Shown here one piece after another: positions 52,158-60,567 of a DNA stretch of 64,000 nt. The first letter of the stretch is position 1. Every line of letters starts with the position of its first letter. Made by a program: the position numbers and the translations under genes. The notes beneath the pieces were generated by a model that saw nothing but the letters and a program-made list of their open reading frames with translations, did no database searches and had not been told where the DNA came from. Location of the stretch: assembly GCA_963778075.1 (NCBI GenBank), contig CAVZTJ010000011.1, positions 496,001 through 560,000 of the forward strand, written 5' to 3'. This DNA comes from JASHPR01 sp963778075 (GTDB taxonomy: Bacteria; Actinomycetota; Actinomycetes; Streptosporangiales; Streptosporangiaceae).

Positions 52158-52664
52158 ATGTCGTACCAGCCCTACCCGACCTCTGGGCAGACACCCGAGC
52201 CACAGCAGCGCCCGGCCGCACCCAATTCGGTGCAGACAGCGGTCAAGCTCATGTACGCCGGCGCGGCCCTGAGCCTGATCGAGCTCATCGTGGGCTTGAT
52301 CACTATCGGCAGCCTGAGGAGCGCCATCGTGACCGCGGGTCACAAGGCGGGTAAGCACTACACCGCGACTCAGATCCACACCCTAGAGGTGTCGTCCATT
52401 GTCCTCGGAGTGATCTCCGGGTTGATCGCGATCGGACTGTGGCTCTGGATGGCCCGGGCCAGCGCCACGGGCCACAACTACGCCAGGATCGTCGGGAGCG
52501 TGCTCTTCGGCCTGAATACGCTGCTCATCTTCCTGAACCTGGCGCGCCCGCACGTCGGCCTAGGTTTGATATTCAACATTCTGGTGTGGCTGGTGGGCCT
52601 CGGCGCGGTGGTCATGCTGTGGCGACGGGAATCGAGCGAGTACTTCAGCCCGCGTGCGCGGTAA
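52158..52664 (+). CDS. Small four-segment membrane protein
   Basis: The 168-residue protein has a Pro/Gln-rich cytoplasmic start (MSYQPYPTSGQTPEPQQ) and four predicted membrane segments: near residues 30-50, 78-98, 108-128 and 132-152. This is the plan of many unnamed actinobacterial membrane proteins. ATG 52158 is chosen because AAAGGAG lies 5 bp upstream, in preference to the open frame to 52038. Its 3' end overlaps the convergent ROK regulator gene by 20 bp. Confidence 0.78.
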   Translation: MSYQPYPTSGQTPEPQQRPAAPNSVQTAVKLMYAGAALSLIELIVGLITIGSLRSAIVTAGHKAGKHYTATQIHTLEVSSIVLGVISGLIAIGLWLWMARASATGHNYARIVGSVLFGLNTLLIFLNLARPHVGLGLIFNILVWLVGLGAVVMLWRRESSEYFSPRAR

Positions 52665-53919
52665 GCCGGACCAGCCGCGCCCAGGCCAGATCGGCGCCTG
52701 AGGCCAGGCATCCGTCCACGACCGCGTCGGTTCCCAGCGCGCTCACCCGCACCTCGGGCAGCACCGGCGACAGCACACGGAGCTCGGCGGTCACTGCGGC
52801 CGAGAACCCGGGGGCCTGCCCGATGCCACCGCCCAGCACGACGAGTTCCGGATCGACGACGGTGACCACGGCGCTGATTGCCTTGGCCACCAGGCGCGCC
52901 TCGGCTGCCACCACCGCCACGGCGCGCTCGTCGCCCTTGGCCGCCGCCGCGAAGACGCTGCGCGCCGAGACCGGTCCGCGCATTCCCGCCCGGCGGGCGG
53001 CGCGCACCACGGCCGGCGCGGATCCGGCGGCCTCGAGCGTGCCCCTCCTTCGGGCGTCCTGCTCGTCGGCGCCCTCTCCCTCCGATATCGGCATGTAGGC
53101 GATCTCGCCGGCCACCCCGTGCGCCCCGCGGTGCAGCCTGCCGTCGAGGACCAGGCCGAGGCCGATGCCGGTGCCGATCCACACGAACGCGAAGCTCGCG
53201 AAGTCGCTGCCGTGCCCGTGCGCCCGCTCGGCCAGCGCGGCGGCGTCGACGTCGTTCTCGATGACCAGGCCATCCCCGAACGCGTCCCGCAGGCCGGCCA
53301 GGATCGCCGGGCGGCTCAGGCCGGACAGGCCGCCGGTGAGCGCCATGGCGCCCCGCCTCGGGTCGTAGACGCCCGGGCTGCCGATCACGGTCTGGGTGAT
53401 CGCTTCCCTGGCGATCCCGGCGTCGGCGCACAGCGTGTCCGCCAGGCGGATCAGCTCGGCTATCCGGCCCCGCACGCTGGAGGCCCTGGTCCTGGCCGAG
53501 TTCTTCGCCCGGATCTCGCCGGTCAGGTCGGCGAGCGCGCCGCGCAGGTAGTGGTGGCCGATGTCGAGGCCCAGCACGAACCCGGCGTCCGGGCTGATCT
53601 CGAACAGCCGGGCCGACCGGCCGGGCACGCCGGTCCGCTGCCCGGCGATCCTGATCAGGCCCGAGCGCTCCAGGTTGGCCAGGGCCAGTGAGACCGTGGG
53701 CTTGGACAGGCCGGAGAGCCGGGCCAGCTCGGCCCGCGAGCACGGCCCGAGCTGGCGGATGTGACCGAGCAGCAGCTGCTCGTTCAGCGCCCGGATGAGC
53801 TGTGGCCTGGCCGCCTGGCCGCCCCGCTGGTCGACCGCTGCGACGCCACGGAACTCGCCGACAGGCTCGGCGACGACCACCTCGGCGACCCCGGCCGCGT
53901 CGACTGACGTACTAGTCAA
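52645..53919 (-). CDS. ROK family transcriptional regulator
   Basis: The 424-residue protein has an N-terminal winged helix (ELARLSGLSKPTVSLALANLERSGLIR). A ROK sugar-binding domain follows (FVLGLDIGHHYLRGALADL, ENDVDAAALAE and GTGIGLGLVLDGRLHRGAHGVAGEIAY). The zinc motif CxCGxxGC is absent, replaced by ADEQDARRRG, so it is likely a sensor and not a kinase. A TTG at 53919 with GAGGAGG 6 bp upstream is the best start; the ATG at 53970 gives a poor lead. A 25-bp palindrome 69 bp upstream (53988-54012) is the likely self-operator. It should control the adjoining sugar genes. Confidence 0.9.
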   Translation of the reverse strand: MTSTSVDAAGVAEVVVAEPVGEFRGVAAVDQRGGQAARPQLIRALNEQLLLGHIRQLGPCSRAELARLSGLSKPTVSLALANLERSGLIRIAGQRTGVPGRSARLFEISPDAGFVLGLDIGHHYLRGALADLTGEIRAKNSARTRASSVRGRIAELIRLADTLCADAGIAREAITQTVIGSPGVYDPRRGAMALTGGLSGLSRPAILAGLRDAFGDGLVIENDVDAAALAERAHGHGSDFASFAFVWIGTGIGLGLVLDGRLHRGAHGVAGEIAYMPISEGEGADEQDARRRGTLEAAGSAPAVVRAARRAGMRGPVSARSVFAAAAKGDERAVAVVAAEARLVAKAISAVVTVVDPELVVLGGGIGQAPGFSAAVTAELRVLSPVLPEVRVSALGTDAVVDGCLASGADLAWARLVRLTAHAG

Positions 53920-53987
53920 GGGCCACCTCCTCGGCCATCTTCCCGCACTGCGGCCACCGGGCACCAACAAATTCGAACCGCACTCAG

Positions 53988-54012
53988 ATAGTTAGGATAC
54001 TATCCTAACTAT
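53988..54012. promoter_or_regulatory. ROK-type operator palindrome, copy 1
   Basis: ATAGTTAGGATA at 53988-53999, one central C, and the exact reverse complement to 54012 form a perfect 25-bp palindrome. Its AT-rich half-site with TTAGGA resembles known ROK-repressor sites. It lies upstream of the regulator gene, 69 bp from its start, and just past the GH4 stop. A copy with one change is at 56615-56639. Confidence 0.85.
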
Positions 54013-54036
54013 ATACCCTGACGGAGAGTGTCCGGA

Positions 54037-55425
54037 TTATCGCAAGTAGTCAAGGTGCTCACCGTGCGCCTCGCGGTACTCGGCGACCAGCTCGCGGGCC
54101 GCGGTGATCCCGGGAACCAGCGGATGCTGGGCCAGCGCCACGCCCGCCAGGCCGGCGTCACCGGTCATCGCGGCCTCGACGACGCCACGCTCGTAGCCCT
54201 TCACTTGCTCGACCAGAGCCCGGCCCGCTCGCGGCAGCCCAGTCACCGGCTGCGGGGCGACGCCGTCGGCGGTGACCAGCGCCGGCACCTCCACGATGTC
54301 GTCCGGGTCCAGGAAGTCCAGGCTCGCCCCGTTGCGGGTGTTGACGATCACTTCGCGCGGGCCGCCACCGGACAGGCCGTCGATGACCTGCAATGCCAGT
54401 CCCTCGTAGCCACCGATCTGGGCCGCGGCGAGCTTGGCCGGGCCCTGCTTCACCCGCCGGGCACGCGCCTCGCCCTGCCCGCTGGCGCCCTGGGTGTCGG
54501 TCCTCATGTACGTGTCGCGGCGCACGCCGAGCAGCATCTCGTAGGCCGACCAGGCGGCCTCGACGCCGTCGTCGAACGCCGTGGCCACTGCCGCAAACAG
54601 CTCGGTGTTCAGGCGCAGCACGTCCTGACCCCGGCTGGAGCCCGCCCTCGCGACCTCGTCGACGTAGCGCTGGCCGTCGTAGAAGTAGTAGACGTACTCG
54701 GTCGGTATCGCGCCGACCCGGCGCACCATTTCGGGGTCGAAGGCGGCGAACCGGTGGTCGAAACGCTGCAGCTCCTCGAACCTGGCCAGCAGTTCGCCGA
54801 TCCGCTCTTCGCCGCCGGCCTGCACCGAGCAGACCCAGCCCAGGTGGTTCAGGCCCCCGTAGGACGCCGAGAAGCCGGAACGCTGCGCGAGAAGGAACTC
54901 GGCCACGCGCGCGACCGTGCCGCCCGGGGTGTCGCAGACCCCGACCGCCTGCACCTTGCCCTGCGCCGAGATCGCCTGCGTGATCAGGCCGGCCGGGTTG
55001 GTGAAGTTGATCAGCACCGCATCCGGCGAGCAGCGGCTCAGCAGGTCGCAGTAGGACAGCACGACCGGGATCGTGCGCAGCGCCATCGCGCAGCCGCCGG
55101 GCCCGGTCGTCTCCTGACCGACGATGCCCCGCCGCAGCGCGACCTCCTCGTCGATGACCCGGCCCCGGTCCCCGCCGACCCGGACCGCGGAGAACACGTA
55201 CCCGGCCCCGGTGAACGCCTCGGCGGCGTCCGCCGTGACCGTGACCGTGTCCGGGTGGCCGAGCGCGGTCGCGATCCCCGACGCCAGCCTGCAGATCGTG
55301 TCCCTGCGCCCGGGATCTGGCTCGAACAGGCAGATCTCGTCGAACGTCCCTGGCCTGCTGGCCAGCACGGCCCGGACGAACGCGGGCATCCGGACGCCGC
55401 CACCACCGAGGATCGCAAGCTTCAC
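54037..55425 (-). CDS. GH4 family glycosidase (6-phospho-beta-glucosidase type)
   Basis: GH4 enzymes cleave glycosides by an NAD-dependent oxidation and elimination and need a divalent metal; many act on 6-phosphosugars. The 462-residue protein has LAILGGGGVRMPAFV (NAD loop), GQETTGPGGCAMALRTIP, INFTNPAGLITQ, the metal-site Cys and His in VGVCDTPGG and YGGLNHLGW, and the end FDDGVEAAW. The GTG at 55425 follows AAAGGAG and overlaps the kinase gene stop as GTGA. The frame stays open far upstream, but only because of a repetitive shadow. It forms an operon with the PfkB gene. Confidence 0.92.
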   Translation of the reverse strand: MKLAILGGGGVRMPAFVRAVLASRPGTFDEICLFEPDPGRRDTICRLASGIATALGHPDTVTVTADAAEAFTGAGYVFSAVRVGGDRGRVIDEEVALRRGIVGQETTGPGGCAMALRTIPVVLSYCDLLSRCSPDAVLINFTNPAGLITQAISAQGKVQAVGVCDTPGGTVARVAEFLLAQRSGFSASYGGLNHLGWVCSVQAGGEERIGELLARFEELQRFDHRFAAFDPEMVRRVGAIPTEYVYYFYDGQRYVDEVARAGSSRGQDVLRLNTELFAAVATAFDDGVEAAWSAYEMLLGVRRDTYMRTDTQGASGQGEARARRVKQGPAKLAAAQIGGYEGLALQVIDGLSGGGPREVIVNTRNGASLDFLDPDDIVEVPALVTADGVAPQPVTGLPRAGRALVEQVKGYERGVVEAAMTGDAGLAGVALAQHPLVPGITAARELVAEYREAHGEHLDYLR

Positions 55426-56519
55426 TGGCCGGTCTCCTTTTCCATCTTGCCGCTTCGCCTTATCCGCTTCCGCCTTATCCGCTTCCGCCCTGCCCGCTTC
55501 CGCCCTGCCCGCTTCCGCCCGTGCCCGCTTCCGCCCTGCCCGCTTCCGCCCGGCCCGCTTCCGCCCTGCCCGCTTCCGCCCTGCCCGCTGGCAGCCGCGG
55601 CCACCTGGTCGATGAATCGCGCACCCAGCGTCTGGCCGACCGCGGCAACGCCGGACACGTCGACCTCGCCGACCGCGCCGAGCCAGGTCACGGCCTCCGA
55701 GCCGGCCGCGTTCGCCGCTACCACGGCATCGGTCAGCGGGACCCCCCGCACCAGCGCCGCGATCATCGCGCCGGCAAAGGCGTCGCCGGCCCCGGTAAGG
55801 TCCCTGACCGTGACCGGCCGCACCCCGTCGGCGACCTCCGTGATCCCGTCCGGGCTCGCGATCACCGCGCCGGCCGCGCCGCGGGTGACCACCAGCGGCG
55901 TCCCCCACGTGGTCGCGACCGCCAGAGCGGGGCCCAGGGCATCCGTTCCGGTCAGGCGCCGTATCTCGTCCTCGTTGGGCATGAACACGTCGGCCAGCCG
56001 CACGCACTCGATGATCGCGTCGGCGGCGTAGCGCTCGTCGCCCAGCGAGACGTCGAGCGCGATCTTGCTGCCGAGCTCGCGGGCCTCGCGCATGAACTCG
56101 GGCATCCCTGGCCCCCCGTGCACGTAGCACCACCGGGGCCGGGTACGCCGGAGCACGGCGCGCCAGCGGTCGATCTCCTGCTGTTCCCGCCGTTTGGGGA
56201 TGTTGCTGACGAAGGCCCGGTCGCCGTCGAAGTTCAGCACCACCGTGACCCCGGCCGAGCGCCGGCGCACCCGGACCGACGGAGACAGGTCCACGCCGGT
56301 CCGCGCGCAGTGCTCGATCACGACGCGCGAGCCGAGGTCATCGCCGAGAACCGTGCACAGGCCCGCCGTTGCCCCGGCCCTCGCCGCTGCGCTCGCGCTG
56401 TTGACCGCCCCGCCGCAGGAGAACGCGAACTCCTCGGTGAAGACCTCTTCACCGGGCCGGGGAAGCTCCGGCACGTGCCCGAAGACGAGCTCGAGGAAGA
56501 CCGAGCCGAACGAGATCAT
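55422..56519 (-). CDS. PfkB family carbohydrate kinase with repetitive tail
   Basis: The 365-residue protein is a ribokinase-type sugar or nucleoside kinase. It shows EFAFSCGGAVNSASAAARAGA near the start, VLGDDLGSRVV, PNEDEIRRLTG, and the catalytic GTG-like DLTGAGDAFAGAMIAALVRG with the base aspartate. The last 55 residues are GSGQG repeats followed by Arg/Lys-rich repeats, encoded by a 15-bp tandem array; one unit of 16 bp shifts the frame. An in-frame TTG at 56525 with GGAGG at 9-bp spacing is an alternative start. An operator lies about 96 bp upstream. Confidence 0.88.
   Translation of the reverse strand: MISFGSVFLELVFGHVPELPRPGEEVFTEEFAFSCGGAVNSASAAARAGATAGLCTVLGDDLGSRVVIEHCARTGVDLSPSVRVRRRSAGVTVVLNFDGDRAFVSNIPKRREQQEIDRWRAVLRRTRPRWCYVHGGPGMPEFMREARELGSKIALDVSLGDERYAADAIIECVRLADVFMPNEDEIRRLTGTDALGPALAVATTWGTPLVVTRGAAGAVIASPDGITEVADGVRPVTVRDLTGAGDAFAGAMIAALVRGVPLTDAVVAANAAGSEAVTWLGAVGEVDVSGVAAVGQTLGARFIDQVAAAASGQGGSGQGGSGPGGSGQGGSGHGRKRAGRKRAGRKRIRRKRIRRSGKMEKETGQ
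55452..55589 (-). repeat. 15-bp minisatellite at the end of the kinase gene
   Basis: Nine or so units of CGCTTCCGCCCTGCC run through this stretch, most 15 bp long. One unit near 55513 has 16 bp and one near the left end has 14. The odd lengths change the reading frame of the kinase tail from Gly/Ser/Gln to Arg/Lys repeats. Confidence 0.85.
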
Positions 56520-56614
56520 GTCCAAGCTAGCTGTCCTCCACCCCTTGCCAGCCTCCGAAATGTCCCGCGCCGGGAGCGTGGTCACAGTTCGGCTACGGAT
56601 CTGTGCCTATCTGG

Positions 56615-56639
56615 ATAGTTAGGATACTGTCCTAACTAT
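56615..56639. promoter_or_regulatory. ROK-type operator palindrome, copy 2
   Basis: The left arm ATAGTTAGGATA is identical to copy 1, and the right arm differs by one base (TGTCCTAACTAT). It lies between the divergent PfkB kinase gene and the ROK kinase gene, 30 bp from the latter's start, so one bound repressor could block both promoters. Confidence 0.85.
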
Positions 56640-56669
56640 CTATTAGCGACAGGCCGAGCTTACTGGCGG

Positions 56670-57663
56670 GTGATTGTGTCGGTTTCCCCGGTCGTGCTCG
56701 GCCTAGACTACGGCGGCACGAAGATCGCCGCCGCCGTGGCTGACCTGGACGGCAACCGGCTGGCGTCGACCACGACCAGCAGCGGTGGCGCGCTCGGGGC
56801 GCAGGCGAGCTTCGCCCGCGGGATCCAGGTGGCGCGCGACCTGCTGGAGGACACCGCGCCGGGTAGCGAGCTCGTCGCGGTCGGCGTGTCCACGTTCGGG
56901 ATCCCGTTCGAGGACCGGGTCGAGCTGGCGCCGGCCATCGACGGCTGGGACAAGCTGGCGATGGGCCGCGAGCTGCGCGCCGCGTTCGCCGGGGCGGCGA
57001 TCCGGATGGCCACCGACGCGAAGGCGGCGGCCCACGCCGAGGCACGCTGGGGCGTGCTGGCCGGCCGCGATCCCGCCGTGTACCTGAACCTGGGCACCGG
57101 GCTGGCAGCGGCGGTCGTGATCGGCGGCCAGGTCGTGACCGGCGTCAACGGCGCGGCCGGTGAGATCGGCTACAACCTGCGCTCGGTGGCCGACGTCGGC
57201 CTGGCGCTCGACCGCCGGCCCCTGCTCGAGCACATGGTCAGCGGCCAGGCGCTGGCCGACCGCGCCGCCGAGCGTGGCAGGCAGCTCACGGCCGCCGACG
57301 TGTTCACCGCCGCCGCGGCGGACCGAGGACCTGGACGGCCTGATCGATGACTTCGTCGACGAGCTGGCGTTTCACCTGGTGAACCTCGCAAACCTGGTGA
57401 ACCCGGCACGGATCGCGGTCGGCGGGGGCATCGTCCGCTCCTGGGCACGGATCCGGCCGAGGCTGCAGCACGCGCTGCGGTCGGGCACCCCGTTCCCTCC
57501 CGAACTCGTGGTCGCGCACTTCCCGTACGACGCCCCGCTGCTCGGCGCGGTGGCGATGGCCGTGGACGCGGCGAACGGCCGCGACGCGGTCCCGGCCGGC
57601 CCGGATGCCGGGCGGCGAGACGCACTGCATCACGACACCATCAACACCGGCATGCCGTCATGA
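56670..57663 (+). pseudogene. ROK family sugar kinase, frameshifted
   Basis: The first 216 residues show a ROK kinase: VVLGLDYGGTKIAAAVADLDG (phosphate-binding loop), GVSTFGIPFED, TDAKAAAHAEARWG, YLNLGTGLAAAVVIGGQVVTGVNGAAGEIGYN. At about 57321-57325 the frame breaks. A second frame continues EDLDGLIDDFVDELAFHLVNLANLVNPARIAVGGGIVRSW to the stop at 57663, which is the normal end of the family. Total length would be about 330 residues. The zinc CxCGxxGC motif is absent, as in some members. Loss of two bases or gain of one explains it; sequence error is possible. It is the first plus-strand gene from the shared operator. Confidence 0.8.
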
Positions 57664-57785
57664 CAGGACATCTCGGGTGCCATCCCGGCCGACGCGTCGG
57701 CCATCCCTCTGCCGCTGCCGCGCATCAGCCGGCCAGCGCCGGCCGGGCTCCCGGCGCGCGGAACACTCATCGGAAGGGCTAATCA

Positions 57786-59469
57786 ATGAGACGCCTTAAG
57801 ACAATCGGGGTCCTCATCGCGGCGGGCGCGCTGGCGGCCGCCTGCAGTTCCGGCAGCTCAGCACCGTCATCGTCATCCAAGGCATCGGGCGCCAGCGGCG
57901 TGCTGACGATCGACAACGAGAGCGGCGGGACCTGGACCTGTGACTTCAACCCGTTCAACCTCAGCTATATCGGTTACTCGATGGGTCCGATCTACGAGCC
58001 GCTGGCGTTCGTCAACACGCTGGAGAGCGGGAAGGCGACGCCCTGGCTGGCGACGAGCTGGGCCTGGGGCGCCGGCAACAAGACCCTGACCTTCACGATC
58101 CGCAAGGGGGTGAAGTTCAGCAACGGCAACCCGCTGACTCCGGCGGACGTGGTCTACACCTTCAACCTGCTCAAGAAGAACCCGACGCTCGACATCAACG
58201 CGGTCTGGTCGGTGCTGTCCAGCGTCACCGCGTCCGGTTCTGACCAGGTCGTGATGGCGTTCAAGACCGCAGCGGTGCCGTACTTCTACTACATCGCCGA
58301 CCAGGTCCCGATCGTCGACCAGTCCGTCTGGTCGAAGGTCGCCAACCCGGTGACCTACCCGGACAAGAACCCGGTCGGCACCGGCGCGTTCACGGCAGGC
58401 AGCAGCACCTGCACGCCGCAGAACATCAAGTACACCGCCAACCCGCACTACTGGCAGCCGGGCGAGCCGAAGGTGGGGACGGTCAACTACCCGTCGTTCC
58501 TCACCAACGACACGGCCAACACCTACCTGGCCAACGGCCAGGCCCAGTGGGGCAGCCAGTTCATCCCGAGCATCGCGAAGTTCTACACGTCCAAGAACCC
58601 TAACTATCACTACTGGTTCCCCCCGACCGCGAACGTGAGCATGTTCATCAACCTGACCAACCCGCTCCTGAAGAACGTGGCGGTCCGGCAGGCGATGGCG
58701 TACGCGATCAACCGGCAGCAGGCCTCGACCATCGGTGAGTACGGCTACGAGCCGGCGTCGAACCAGTCCGGGATCGTCACCCCGACGTTCTCCAGCTGGC
58801 TGGACACGTCGCAGGCGGCGAGCTTCGGCAACAACTACGCCCACAACACCGCCAAGGCGATCTCGATCCTGACGGCGGCGGGCTACAAGCGGGGATCGAA
58901 CGGGATCTTCCAGACGCCGTCCGGCCAGCCGCTGTCCTTCACGATCCTCAACAACGGCGGGTTCTCGGACTGGGTGGCAGCGGTGCAGACCATCCAGACC
59001 AGCCTCAAGGCGATCGGGATCCAGGTCACCCCGGAGAACCTGGCCGCGACCACCTACCAGACCGACCTGTACACCGGCAAGTACCAGCTCGCCTACGGCA
59101 GCGAGACCGGCGGCCCGACCCCGTACTTCGAGCTGCGGCAGTGGCTGTACTCGGCCAACTCCGCGAAGATCGGCACGGCGGCCGGCTCCGAACTTCGAGC
59201 GGTACAGCAACCCGGCCACCGACGCGCTGATCAACGAGTACGGCGCCACCACGAGCGCGGCCACACAGCACTCGATCGTGGACCAGCTGGAGAAGGTCAT
59301 GCTCACCGACGTGCCGGTGATCCCGGTCACCGAGTCGGTCGACTGGTACCAGTACGACACGGGCAGCTTCACCGGATGGGTCACCAAGAGCGACCCGTAC
59401 GCGCAGCCTGCCGCCTACAACTACCCGGACTGGGGCCAGATGCTGCTGCACCTGACCCCGGCGAAGTAG
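57786..59469 (+). CDS. ABC transporter solute-binding lipoprotein, family 5, frameshifted near the end
   Basis: The protein has a signal peptide with lipobox LAAAC (Cys20). The family-5 (DppA/OppA) fold shows SMGPIYEPLAFVN, LATSWAWGAGNKTLTFTIRKGVKFSNGNPLTPADVVYTFNLLKKNP, and NVAVRQAMAYAINRQQ. Near 59190 the frame shifts by one extra base. The true end in the other frame reads NFERYSNPATDALINEYG, then VPVIPVTESVDWYQYDTG and YNYPDWGQMLLHLTPAK, stopping at 59469. Total length is about 560 residues. Such proteins bind peptides or oligosaccharides; here sugar is likely by context. GGAAGG precedes ATG 57786. Confidence 0.85.
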
Positions 59470-59535
59470 CCGAGCGGGCCGTGGCCGGGATCTTGCCCGG
59501 CCACGGCCCGGTAGGCCAGCGTAGGAGGACGATCG

Positions 59536-59582
59536 ATGGGCGTCAGGAGGAGCGCATGAGGCGGGCGGGCAGCACAGCATGA
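59536..59582 (+). other. Two mini-ORFs chained to the permease start
   Basis: ATG 59536, with AGGAGG upstream, opens a 7-residue ORF (MGVRRSA) that ends in ATGA at 59556. A second ORF (MRRAGSTA) starts there with AGGAGG at 59545-59550, and it ends in ATGA at 59579, which is the permease start. Ribosomes could pass from one to the next. It may be a leader that couples permease translation, or accident of GC-rich sequence. Confidence 0.4.
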
Positions 59583-60565
59583 GGTTCGTGCTGCGCCGCC
59601 TGGGCTTCTTCGTGCTGACGCTGTGGGTGGCGGTCACGCTGAACTTCCTGCTGCCGCGGCTGATGCCGGGCAACCCTGCCCTGGCGGTGCTGGGCAAGTT
59701 CAAGGGCGCGGTCCCCCCGCAGGCCCTCAAGGCGCTCGAGGCGCAGTTCGGGCTCGACACGCACCAGAGTCTGATCACGCAGTACGTCCACTACCTCGGC
59801 GACCTGGCCTCGGGGAACTTCGGGGTGTCACTGACCACCCAGCCGGGCACGTCGGTATCCCAGATCGTGCTGCACGCGATCCCGTGGACGCTCGGCCTGG
59901 TTGGGGTCGCCACGGTGCTGGCGTTCATCCTCGGCACCCTCATTGGCATCGTCGGCGCATGGCGGCGGGGCGGCCGGCTGGACAGCATCCTGCCGCCGAT
60001 CTTCGTGATCATGACGGTCATCCCGTACTTCTGGATCGGCCTGATCCTGATCCTGATCTTCGGCGTGAAGCTGCACTGGCTGCCGTACTTCTTCAGCTAC
60101 AACTACACGCTGACGCCGGGGTTCACCTGGGCATTCATCAGCAACGTGCTCGAGCACGCCATCCTGCCCGGCTTCACCCTGCTGATCACCACGATCGGCA
60201 CCTGGATTCTCACCATGCGCAACACCATGATCACCACGCTGGCCGAGGACTACGTCCGGATGGCCCGCGCCAAGGGCCTGCCCGGGCACCGGATAATGCT
60301 CGATTACGCTGCTCGGAACGCGATTCTGCCGAACCTGACTGGCTTCGCCATGTCCTTGGGCTTCGTGGTGGGAGGCGCCATCCTGATCGAGGAGGTCTTT
60401 AACTACCAGGGCGTGGGCTACCTGCTGCTGCAGGCCGTCAACAACGAGGACTACCCGCTCGAGCAGGCGCTGTTCCTGCTGATAACCGTGGCCGTGCTGG
60501 TGGCGATCCTGCTCTCGGACATCGCGACCGCCATACTCGACCCGCGGACCAGGACGTCGAGGTAG
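59579..60565 (+). CDS. ABC transporter permease, DppB type
   Basis: The 328-residue protein has six predicted membrane segments and the DppB hallmark start (VLRRLGFFVLTLWVAVTLNFLLPRLMPGNP). It has the EAA-type coupling loop DYVRMARAKGLPGHRIMLDYAARNAILPNLTGFAMSLGFVVGGAILIEEVFNY and the end ALFLLITVAVLVAILLSDIATAILDPR. It has no ribosome-binding site of its own at the usual distance; two mini-ORFs precede it. It is first of four ABC genes after the binding protein. Confidence 0.92.
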   Translation: MRFVLRRLGFFVLTLWVAVTLNFLLPRLMPGNPALAVLGKFKGAVPPQALKALEAQFGLDTHQSLITQYVHYLGDLASGNFGVSLTTQPGTSVSQIVLHAIPWTLGLVGVATVLAFILGTLIGIVGAWRRGGRLDSILPPIFVIMTVIPYFWIGLILILIFGVKLHWLPYFFSYNYTLTPGFTWAFISNVLEHAILPGFTLLITTIGTWILTMRNTMITTLAEDYVRMARAKGLPGHRIMLDYAARNAILPNLTGFAMSLGFVVGGAILIEEVFNYQGVGYLLLQAVNNEDYPLEQALFLLITVAVLVAILLSDIATAILDPRTRTSR

Positions 60566-60567
60566 CG

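Noticed and set aside
51798..52379. Minus-strand ORF of 193 residues before the small membrane protein
   Set aside because: It overlaps the membrane protein gene, is Arg/His/Cys-rich and has no recognisable domain.
55426..56133. N-terminal extension of the first GH4 frame
   Set aside because: It runs antiparallel-like through the 15-bp array and the PfkB gene in another frame; the GH4 protein starts at its NAD-binding strand at 55425.
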